A DNA stretch of 64,000 nucleotides from positions 806,001-870,000 of the forward strand of contig NC_019751.1 in NCBI RefSeq assembly GCF_000317435.1. The letters are read 5' to 3'. Shown one piece after another: positions 39,481 through 46,967 of this stretch. The DNA comes from Calothrix sp. PCC 6303. GTDB lineage: Bacteria; Cyanobacteriota; Cyanobacteriia; Cyanobacteriales; Nostocaceae. A model generated the notes under the pieces. The model was not told the DNA's origin. It made no database searches and worked only from the letters and a program-made list of their open reading frames with translations. Both the position numbers and the translations under genes were made by a program. Positions within the stretch are counted from its first letter, which is position 1, and every line of letters starts with the position of its first letter.

Positions 39481-39540
39481 GCCTCCCCTTATTAAAGACA
39501 ACTTTGAAAGACATTTATAGGGTATTTGCTAAGGGGAGGC
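39481..39540. repeat. Inverted repeat between the convergent GHL10 and lipA genes
   Basis: GCCTCCCCTTA (39481-39491) and TAAGGGGAGGC (39530-39540) are exact 11-bp complements around a 38-base loop. T-tails in the right place are missing on both strands, so a terminator role is possible but not clear. Confidence 0.65.
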
Positions 39541-39548
39541 TGCGTTAT

Positions 39549-40433
39549 CTATTTCTCAAATTTTTCCCGTGGATATCGCCGCATCAATTCCCTAACTTCT
39601 TCCGCATGATATGAGCTTCTTGTCAATGGTGAGGAAACAACTTGTAAAAAACCGATTTCTTCCCCAAAAGCTTGCCAAGCTGCGAACTGTTCAGGGCGAA
39701 TAAAATCATTTACCTGCAAATGCTTTTGACTAGGTTGGAGATATTGCCCAATTGTCAAAATATCACAATCAGCAGACCGTAAATCCTGCATAACTTGGCG
39801 AATTTCTGCATCAGTTTCCCCAAGTCCCACCATAATCCCAGACTTAGTATAAACCCAAGGGGCAATTTCTCGGCTGCGCTTTAATAATTCTATGGTTCTT
39901 TCGTAGTTACCTTGGGGACGGGTACGTTTATATAACCTAGGAACTGTTTCCGTATTATGGTTTAAAACATCCGGTTGACAACTTAAAATTACCTGCAACG
40001 CTTCCCAATTACCGCATAAATCGGGAATCAAAATCTCAATTGTGGTGTGGGGAGAAGCATTGCGAATTTCCTCAATACAGCGCACAAATTGCGAAGCACC
40101 GCCGTCAACCAAGTCATCTCGGTTGACTGAAGTGATCACCACATGGTTTAATTTCATCCGGCGTACTGCTTCGGCTAACCTTGTGGGTTCTGTTGCATCT
40201 AAAGGTTTGGGCTTTTTCTCAAAATCAATATCACAATAAGGGCAAGCACGGGTACAAGCAGGTCCCATAATGAGGAAAGTAGCCGTACCAGCATTAAAAC
40301 ACTCACCAATATTTGGACATGAAGCTTCCTCGCAAACCGTATTGAGGGCTAAATCCCGCAAAATATCTTTAACATTACCAACACGTTCCCATTGGGGTGC
40401 CTTTACCCGTAACCAGTCCGGTTTTACTGTCAC
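39549..40433 (-). CDS. lipA: Lipoyl synthase
   Basis: 294 residues, a radical-SAM enzyme with two iron-sulfur clusters: the auxiliary set C34, C39, C45 ([12 protein letters not shown]) and the SAM set C60, C64, C67 (CTRACPYC). It ends with the SSYHAEE region that carries the third cluster ligand. LipA inserts two sulfur atoms into octanoyl chains on E2 and GcvH proteins. Cyanobacteria often have two lipA copies; this one has all motifs. Confidence 0.97.
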   Translation of the reverse strand: MTVKPDWLRVKAPQWERVGNVKDILRDLALNTVCEEASCPNIGECFNAGTATFLIMGPACTRACPYCDIDFEKKPKPLDATEPTRLAEAVRRMKLNHVVITSVNRDDLVDGGASQFVRCIEEIRNASPHTTIEILIPDLCGNWEALQVILSCQPDVLNHNTETVPRLYKRTRPQGNYERTIELLKRSREIAPWVYTKSGIMVGLGETDAEIRQVMQDLRSADCDILTIGQYLQPSQKHLQVNDFIRPEQFAAWQAFGEEIGFLQVVSSPLTRSSYHAEEVRELMRRYPREKFEK

Positions 40434-40883
40434 AGTCTGTTTCTACCAAGTTCTATTTTACAAGTTTAATTTTACCAATTATCTCCAGTTATAACTGGAA
40501 TTAAAATTTAAACTGGGGATGTTGATAGGAATCCGGTTTGGTTTTGGAATCCATCTGTTGGGGTAAGGGAGTAGGGACTAGAAACTATACTGATTATTTA
40601 AAAAATTTAAGTATATGTAGGGTGTGTTATGGCTTTAGCCTAACGCACCAAAATCCGGAATACGCTGAGTCACACTTCGTGATAACACACCCTACTTATG
40701 TTTCATAAATCAAATATGAGTCCTGTACGCAACTAAATAACAATAAATAATAAATAAAAAACAAAGATATTATATTGTAACCTCTCTATACAAAAAACAA
40801 TATGTGATGCGTGATAATGCCAAGTAAAAAATGGTATCTTGATCTACCATATACTTTGAAAACATCTTCTCGCATCAGAAAAT
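40434..40883. repeat. Intergenic region with a GTAGGGTGTGTTA inverted repeat
   Basis: About 450 bases. At 40617-40629 GTAGGGTGTGTTA and at 40683-40695 its exact complement form a 79-base structured repeat with inner TAACGCACC, of the widespread cyanobacterial type. The rest is AT-rich, with no gene. Confidence 0.7.
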
Positions 40884-43103
40884 ATGAAAGGAAATCTAAA
40901 AAATAAAATTTCCCTAACAATTAGCCTCTTAATACTTGTACCTGCGAACCCATCTCTAGCTCAAATTAACCTCAGTCTATCCCCAAATATATTTTTATCT
41001 TCACAAAATAATCAGAAAAATTCCCACATCCAACCACCAGTGGCAGCAAAAAAGCCACATCAAGAAGTACGTCATGGTGAAAAAGTTGAAGATAATTACT
41101 TTTGGTTGCGGCAAAAGGATAATCCAGAAGTAATTAATTATCTCAAAGCTGAAAATGCATATACTGCCAAGATGACAGCTAATTTAAAGTCTTTGCAACA
41201 GCAGTTATATAAAGAAATGTCAGGACGGATTCAACAAGAATATACTGGTGTAGTTACCAAACAAGGTAATTATTACTATTATATTCGTTATGAAAAGAAT
41301 AAAGATTATGCAATTCATTGCCGCAAGAAAGCTGACAAATATGGTAAATTCAGTCCCCGCATTGCCGAGGAAATAATTCTCAATGAAAATGAATTAGCTA
41401 AGAATCAAAAATATCTTGATGTCAATGTTTTCAATGTGAGCAATGATAACAATTTACTCGCTTTTACAACTGACAATAAAGGAGATATTCGTTATACCCT
41501 GAAAATCAAAGATTTACGAACAGGAAAATTGCTTCCTCTTGCTGTGGAGAATGTCTCTTCAGTGATTTGGGCAAATAATAAGACAGTGTTTTATACCACC
41601 CAAGATCCAGTTACTAACCGTGCCAATACCCTTTGGCGTTTAGAGATTGGAGGTAAAACTCAAAAGATATTAGAAGAGAAAGATGTAGAGTTTTTTGCTA
41701 GTGTCTATACTACTAAAAATAATAGATATATTTTATTTTCCAGCAGAAGCAAAGATACAAGTGAAATTAGTTATCTTGATACCAAGAATTTAGATAAAAA
41801 CTTTCAGGTGCTTTATCCCCGTACCAAAGGACACGAATACAGTGTTGAATATCGTGATAATTTGTGGTATGTCATCACGAATAAAGGTATTAATGGTAAT
41901 AAAGCAGTAAATAACCGTATCGTCACTGTTCCTGTAAATAACCCCGAAGAAACAAATTGGCAGGAGTTTTTACCACATCGCCAAGATGCTTTAATTGAAG
42001 GAGTCGATTTGTATCAGGAGTTTTTAGTAGCTTCAGAGAAAATACTAGGATTAAATCGCTTTCGTATTTATAACTTTAAAACCAAAAACTGGCGAGAAGT
42101 CAGCTTTCCAGAAAGTACCTATACAGCAGAATTAGGAGAATCAAATAATCCAGATATAGATCCAGAATTTACAGCTACATCCTTTCGTTATACTTACACA
42201 TCTTTAACTGCACCAAAGACAATTTATGAGCAAGATTTCGCTACAGGTAAGCAAAAAGTAATTAAAAAGAAGATAGTTCCTAATTATGACGCGAGTAAAT
42301 ATGTAAGTGAACGGGTATGGGTGGCAGCGCGTGATGGGGTTCGAGTACCTTTATCCATAGTTTACCGGAAAGGGCTTCAGCGCAATGGCAAGGCACCTTT
42401 ATTGTTATATGGTTATGGAGCTTATGGACTGGAGGAAAACGCCAGTTTTGATAGTAATATTATCAGCTTACTAGACCGGGGAGTGGTTTATGCGATCGCG
42501 CATGTTCGCGGAGGTAATGAATTAGGTAATCAGTGGTACGAAGATGGTAAATTGATGAAGAAGAAAAACACCTTCAATGACTTTATCGATAGTGCTGAAT
42601 ACTTAACTAAACAAGGTTGGACATCTTCAGATCGTTTACTAATTGGTGGTGGTAGTGCGGGGGGTTTACTAATTGGTGCAGTTGTAAATATGCGTCCCGA
42701 TTTATTTAAAGCTGCCCACTTAGCAGTTCCTTTTGTGGATTTAATGAACACAATGTGGGATGATAGCCTACCCTTAACCACCGAAGAATACCTAGAATGG
42801 GGAAATCCCAACGAAAAACCAGCTTATGACTATATGCGTTCCTATAGTCCTTATGATAACTTAGCAGCTAAAGCTTATCCTTCACTCCTCCTCACCACCA
42901 GCATCAATGATAGTCAAGTGGGATATTGGGAACCCACCAAATATGTTGCCAAACTCCGCACCCTGAAAACTGATCAGAATCCTTTGTTGTTAAAAATTAA
43001 CCTCGATGCTGGTCATCAAGGTGCCAGCGGACGCTACGATACTCTCAAAGAGACAGCATTTGAATATGCATGGATGCTGCAACAGGTAGGTTTGCATAAT
43101 TAG
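40884..43103 (+). CDS. Exported prolyl oligopeptidase-family peptidase (oligopeptidase B-like)
   Basis: 739 residues. An N-terminal signal-like helix (about 8-27, ending SLAQ) suggests export. The N-terminal beta-propeller spans about 50-460 and the alpha/beta-hydrolase domain about 465-735. The catalytic triad is S591 in GGGSAGG, D676 in SINDSQV and H711 in AGHQGASGR. HGEKVEDNYFWLRQKDNPEV is typical of the S9A protease II group, which cuts after basic residues. It degrades peptides, not folded proteins. The export signal is unusual for bacterial oligopeptidase B but seen in envelope-associated members. Confidence 0.92.
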   Translation: MKGNLKNKISLTISLLILVPANPSLAQINLSLSPNIFLSSQNNQKNSHIQPPVAAKKPHQEVRHGEKVEDNYFWLRQKDNPEVINYLKAENAYTAKMTANLKSLQQQLYKEMSGRIQQEYTGVVTKQGNYYYYIRYEKNKDYAIHCRKKADKYGKFSPRIAEEIILNENELAKNQKYLDVNVFNVSNDNNLLAFTTDNKGDIRYTLKIKDLRTGKLLPLAVENVSSVIWANNKTVFYTTQDPVTNRANTLWRLEIGGKTQKILEEKDVEFFASVYTTKNNRYILFSSRSKDTSEISYLDTKNLDKNFQVLYPRTKGHEYSVEYRDNLWYVITNKGINGNKAVNNRIVTVPVNNPEETNWQEFLPHRQDALIEGVDLYQEFLVASEKILGLNRFRIYNFKTKNWREVSFPESTYTAELGESNNPDIDPEFTATSFRYTYTSLTAPKTIYEQDFATGKQKVIKKKIVPNYDASKYVSERVWVAARDGVRVPLSIVYRKGLQRNGKAPLLLYGYGAYGLEENASFDSNIISLLDRGVVYAIAHVRGGNELGNQWYEDGKLMKKKNTFNDFIDSAEYLTKQGWTSSDRLLIGGGSAGGLLIGAVVNMRPDLFKAAHLAVPFVDLMNTMWDDSLPLTTEEYLEWGNPNEKPAYDYMRSYSPYDNLAAKAYPSLLLTTSINDSQVGYWEPTKYVAKLRTLKTDQNPLLLKINLDAGHQGASGRYDTLKETAFEYAWMLQQVGLHN

Positions 43104-43130
43104 GGCTTATTGAAACTGGCTAAAAGTATC

Positions 43131-43337
43131 GTAGGTTGGGTTAGGTGGATGATTGATTTTTAATCAAAAGGAAAGCCTCTATTCCGCCGTAACCCAACAT
43201 GATCTTGTTGGTAATTTATCATCTTTAAATTGATGCAAAATGTTCTCCTTTTCACAATATATATATGTTGGGTTACGACGCAAATTAGATTTCTTTGTTT
43301 GCCCAAAATATCTCTCGTGCGTCTAACCACAACCTAC
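43131..43337. mobile_element. MITE-like element with nested inverted repeats
   Basis: Outer ends GTAGGTTGGGTTAG (43131-43144) and CTAACCACAACCTAC (43323-43337) are near complements. Inside, CGTAACCCAACAT (43188-43200) and ATGTTGGGTTACG (43265-43277) are an exact 13-bp inverted pair. There is no coding potential. The ends share the GTTGGGTTA core with the inner pair, so it may be two nested repeats. Confidence 0.6.
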
Positions 43338-43360
43338 AAATGCTACTAACTATTCCGCCG

Positions 43361-43456
43361 ACAAAGGGGAAAGATACACGGTCAGTGATAGCATAATTAT
43401 AAAGTTCATGGCGATACCTACGGTGGTAAACTACGCGCTAGAGAAAAGACAAATGC
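43361..43456. repeat. 96-bp direct repeat, copy A (downstream of the Rpn-type gene)
   Basis: Matches 44293-44388 in the same orientation and at the same length, with only about eight differences and no gaps. Shared core: CGATACCTACGGTGGTAAAC. Confidence 0.85.
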
Positions 43457-43466
43457 CATCGCGGAT

Positions 43467-44294
43467 TTAGTTACCAAGTTGTGCAGCTTTTATCACATCA
43501 TCCACACTTAAATCTAGAGCTTGCGCTATCTGTTCTACAGTTAACCCCGCAGCTAACATCGCTGGTACCGCAAGTAGCTTTCCTCTCAATTCTCCTTCCT
43601 GTCTACCTTTTTGCTCACCCTTTTGCTCACCTTCTTGTCTACCTTCGGCAAAAGCTTGTTGATAAACCCGCGTTTGCTTTAACTCGCTTAATCCAAACAT
43701 TTGTTGTATCTCCTCAATATCCATTCTGGGAAATTTATAAACTAGAATCGTTTCGATTATTTGCAATAATTGCTGCTGTTGAGGTAGTGAACCTACTTCT
43801 TGGTTGGTTCTGGTAATTAAGTTCCTCGCTTGCTCGATTGCCCTGTTTTCATTTTCGATGATTAATTTAATCGTAGCAACACCAATGGGTAGGGATCTAC
43901 TTTCCCCTAAATCATCAAGGTAGATGATGGTTACTCTTCCAGATACAAAGGATTCGCTGTAATGAGTTTTGGATGCAGTATCTATGTTGCGGTTAGGATA
44001 AATAACAAAAGCTAACCAATTATTTTCGGGTTGATTTTGGCGTAGGTATAAATTAATTTCTGTAAATAACCGCGAGTAAATGCCAGAATCCTCTTGAAAC
44101 TGGATTTCTACAAAATAAATTGGCTGTTGTGAAGTTTCGGGGATGAATACACCGTCAATACGGAAAGCTGTTTGCTTAATTTCAACTGATGAAAATTGGT
44201 AGTCTGCTGCAACTTCGGGAGAATTACCAATTAGTTCAAAGAAGATGCTGGGAAATTCTTGAAATAGGCGATAAAAGATGCTGTCTGTTTTCAC
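43467..44294 (-). CDS. Rpn-family recombination-promoting nuclease/putative transposase (PD-(D/E)XK, DUF2887-like)
   Basis: 275 residues with a GTG start. The N-terminus MKTDSIFYRLFQEFPSIFF and the nuclease motif D47 (FRIDGVF) with E63-I-Q65 (FVEIQFQ) fit the PD-(D/E)XK fold with Gln in place of the usual Lys. A Gly/Glu/Lys repeat near 215-240 (EGRQEGEQKGEQKGRQEGE) precedes a helix-turn-helix-like tail (AAGLTVEQIAQALDLSVDDV). These genes are abundant and often transposed in cyanobacteria. The 96-bp repeats on both sides indicate mobility or a past duplication. Confidence 0.85.
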   Translation of the reverse strand: MKTDSIFYRLFQEFPSIFFELIGNSPEVAADYQFSSVEIKQTAFRIDGVFIPETSQQPIYFVEIQFQEDSGIYSRLFTEINLYLRQNQPENNWLAFVIYPNRNIDTASKTHYSESFVSGRVTIIYLDDLGESRSLPIGVATIKLIIENENRAIEQARNLITRTNQEVGSLPQQQQLLQIIETILVYKFPRMDIEEIQQMFGLSELKQTRVYQQAFAEGRQEGEQKGEQKGRQEGELRGKLLAVPAMLAAGLTVEQIAQALDLSVDDVIKAAQLGN

Positions 44295-44388
44295 AAAGAG
44301 GAAAGATGCACGGTTAGTGATAGCATAATTATAGAGTTTATTGCGATACCTACGGTGGTAAACTACGCGCTAGAGAAAAGACAAATGC
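44293..44388. repeat. 96-bp direct repeat, copy B (upstream of the Rpn-type gene)
   Basis: Starts at the GTG of the nuclease gene and runs upstream. The homology with copy A stops exactly at the start codon on one side and at the end of the protease-TPR relic on the other. Confidence 0.85.
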
Positions 44389-45506
44389 GATAATGCTGAT
44401 TTTTGATCGACTCCAACAATTTCATCGCCCGCTCATAATTAGCATTATCGCCCTGCTGCTTGTACAATTCCCCAGCCTTTTGTACATCATGAATTGCCCC
44501 CTGCTTATCTCCCAAATCATCACGGACAATACCCCGGTTGTAGTAGGCTGCGGCATATTTCGGATCAAGTTTAATCGCTTCGCTGTAATCAGCTAACTGT
44601 ACGTTCGCTTATTTTTAAACTCCAAATTGAATTAAAGCCTTAATTCAAAGGTAAAAGGGCTATTTTTAAGTAAGCAGGCAATACAAGGTAATATTTATTA
44701 CCTTTATATTAGGTTCATAGAAGCATTTATTTAAGACGTAGAGGGGTATAAACCATAAAAATGGTTAAAACAAGGTTTTAGCTAAAAAAGCTTGAATTGG
44801 CTGTGGAGCCTAGATTGTAAGCCATGTAAGGGTTAATTAAATTTTCGGGTTAAAAATGAGCGAACGTCGAGAGCTAATGCACCCCGAAAATCCTTCTTGT
44901 AATATTTCTCATTTCCTTTAATCAAGAAATCATCTGGCTTCAACGCTGTCGCCACCACATCCGGTGGTTTCACTCCCACATCAATCCCACTTTTCCCATC
45001 TGCCGCAATGCCCAGTAAATTGTGATGCAACCCCCTGTCAATACCTTGGCTTGGCTTTTTTCATTTTCTCCCTGTTCGTCTCTTTTGCCGTGAATTGCTA
45101 CCAATTCCCCATTATCATTGAGTACCACTCCTCCGGTCATCCCCCGCAGTGTCTCGTTGCTATAAAAGTTGCTATAAAATAGGTTGTAGCCTTCCCGTTG
45201 CGCTCTTCCGTTGGCGTTAACTTCACCACTACGAATAAACAAAGGGGAATCATTCAGAGTTCCTATTTTGGCGGGAAACCCTTATACATATACAGTTGTG
45301 GTACGAACTGCACCATCTGAATTCCCAATTTTAGCCACTGCATATTTATGGTTGCTGGTAAATTCGGCTATGGCTAAATCAAAACCTGGAATATCTTTAT
45401 CTACTAAAGGTTTGATGTTTTTGAGTTGATAGCTTTTTTCATCAGGTGTAATTAGTTTTATTGTTGCTGCGTTGATCACCCTACTTAATATTTTATTAAT
45501 AAACAC
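44363..45506 (-). pseudogene. Broken trypsin-like serine protease with C-terminal TPR
   Basis: Minus-strand fragments read in order as one protein: a protease piece (LDKDIPG-like VDKDIPGFDLAIAEF, then SNETLRGMTGGVVLNDNGELVAIHG, the region of the catalytic serine, here replaced by Thr-Gly-Gly) and a TPR piece (DYSEAIKLDPKYAAAYYNRG). The damage is an in-frame TAA at 45282-45284 (TTVYV*GFPAKIG), a frameshift near 45030, a 275-bp insertion at 44597-44871 and a missing N-terminus and start. The homologues are S1-type protease-TPR proteins of cyanobacteria. It lies directly behind truB. Confidence 0.85.
44597..44871. mobile_element. 275-bp non-autonomous element inserted in the protease-TPR pseudogene
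   Basis: Inverted ends of 24 bases: one starts CTGTACGTTCGCTTATTTTT, the other (minus strand) CTCGACGTTCGCTCATTTTT. AGCTAA occurs directly on both sides (44591-44596 and 44872-44877), a 6-bp target duplication. Removing the element and one duplicate rejoins FRGALADYSEAIKLDP in frame. It has no coding capacity. Confidence 0.88.
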
Positions 45507-45509
45507 CCT

Positions 45510-46391
45510 CTAAGAAATGGGTTCAAAAACCATTGCTGGAGTCAGTAAACCATCTAAATATTTACTAACACCGAGAAAAATACCATTTTCATTATAAATT
45601 CTCAAATTTTCACCTAACAATTGCTCTTCACAAATAATTTTTTGTCCCTGACACCAGCATTTTGCGTCATTTGCAGCCAAAGTTCGGGATGGAAGATATT
45701 CTAAAGGTGCATCGGAGAGGGTAGCTACAAAACTCCCATCTGTTACCTGTGCTTCTAAAGTTGTAATAGTGATACTGTCATCCAAACTAAAACCGCTACT
45801 TACAGTCCGCTGTAATCCTGCTAATGTACCACCAATATTTAAAGCCTCTCCCAAGTCACGCGCGATCGCACGAATGTAAGTACCCGCACCACAGGCTATA
45901 CTCAGATCTAATTCTGGATATTCACCTTCACGCCAATCCAAGATATCAATTTGAGATACCACAACTGTTCGCATCGGTGCTTCTACTGCTACACCTTGAC
46001 GTGCTAAATCATAAAGCCGTTTACCATCAACTTGAATCGCACTATAACTAGGTGGTATCTGCTCAATCCTACCAACAAATTGACCCAACTCAGCCTCAAT
46101 TTGCTCTAAATTCAACCCTGTCACAGCTTGAGAACTAATTACTTCCCCTTCCAAATCATCAGTTGTTGTGCGTACACCAAACCGAATAGTTGCTTTATAA
46201 GCCTTATCACCAGGAAGATACTGTAACAATCTTGTTGCTTTCCCCAACGCAATCGGTAATACTCCAGTTGCCGCGGGATCTAGAGTTCCTGCATGTCCAA
46301 CTTTTTTCATTCTAAGCAGTTTTCGGACTTTAGCAACACAGTCGTGAGAAGTCCAACCAAATGGTTTGTCGAGATTGAGAAAGCCTTGCAC
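45510..46391 (-). CDS. truB: tRNA pseudouridine(55) synthase
   Basis: 293 residues from a GTG at 46389-46391; an open frame continues 59 codons upstream into non-conserved, repeat-like DNA. The start [23 protein letters not shown] matches family N-termini (usually MQGFLNL...). The catalytic motif is [15 protein letters not shown] with the essential Asp, and the [10 protein letters not shown] and [18 protein letters not shown] segments are present. TruB makes psi55 in the T-loop of tRNAs. Start at GTG is chosen on homology; no ATG is available there. Confidence 0.94.
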   Translation of the reverse strand: MQGFLNLDKPFGWTSHDCVAKVRKLLRMKKVGHAGTLDPAATGVLPIALGKATRLLQYLPGDKAYKATIRFGVRTTTDDLEGEVISSQAVTGLNLEQIEAELGQFVGRIEQIPPSYSAIQVDGKRLYDLARQGVAVEAPMRTVVVSQIDILDWREGEYPELDLSIACGAGTYIRAIARDLGEALNIGGTLAGLQRTVSSGFSLDDSITITTLEAQVTDGSFVATLSDAPLEYLPSRTLAANDAKCWCQGQKIICEEQLLGENLRIYNENGIFLGVSKYLDGLLTPAMVFEPIS

Positions 46392-46572
46392 GATGAATAA
46401 GAAGCATTGAGAGATAATATCTTGAAGATACTGCAATTGGGCTGCAATACGATCAAATCTCAGAAAAATACTACCAAATTGACATTCCCCACGGTTGAAG
46501 AAGGAAGAAGAAAGAAGGGGGGTTTTGAAATGGGGATACCCTCCACCTACTGCCTTCTTTAATTCCACCTAC

Positions 46573-46717
46573 TAGTCTGTCAATTTTATTTTGACGGTTC
46601 TGTACAAATCCACAATTCCGTAGAGACGCGAAATTACCCTGCGGGTAGACACGGAGTGGCTTCTGGAAGTAGCAAGCTACGCGTCTCTACAACCGTCATT
46701 TTTATCTTGACAGACTA
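46573..46717. mobile_element. 145-bp MITE with TAGTCTGTCAA ends
   Basis: 27-base inverted ends: TAGTCTGTCAATTTTATTTT at 46573 onward, and 46691-46717 whose complement begins TAGTCTGTCAAGATAAAAA; the inner ends share TGACGGTT. If TA is the target, the ends resemble Tc1/IS630-type miniature elements; CTAC directly repeated at 46569-46572 and 46718-46721 is another possible duplication. The interior has the GTAGAGACGCG/CGCGTCTCTAC hairpin. Confidence 0.8.
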
Positions 46718-46967
46718 CTACCTACAAAAAACAGAAAAATAAAGGTAAAACTGTTCCCCGTTCCCTCTCCCCACTAGAAAACTTTTACAGCTAACGCTGC
46801 GCTAGGGGAACAGCAACCCCTAGCTAAGTGGCTACGCAAAATTCAATATATATTGTCATTGCGTAGCTTGCGAACCGTAGGGTAGAACGTAGACGGGGAC
46901 TTCCCGCAGGGTAGCAATCCCAAGGATTTGAGCGTTTCTGAATGTATGATTAATTTTGCACTACTAC
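46718..46967. other. Intergenic repeat-rich DNA behind cyaB
   Basis: Contains dispersed-repeat strings such as GTAGCTTGCGAACCGTAGGG and CGTAGACGGGGACTTCCCG at 46864-46915. No gene or RNA recognised. Confidence 0.5.

Noticed and set aside
39481-39540. Strong rho-independent terminator between GHL10 and lipA genes
   Set aside because: The stem is good, but the loop is 38 bases and T-runs are on the wrong side for both strands.
44393-44596. Plus-strand open frame as a membrane protein gene
   Set aside because: The opposite strand encodes the TPR part of the protease pseudogene, which explains the open frame.
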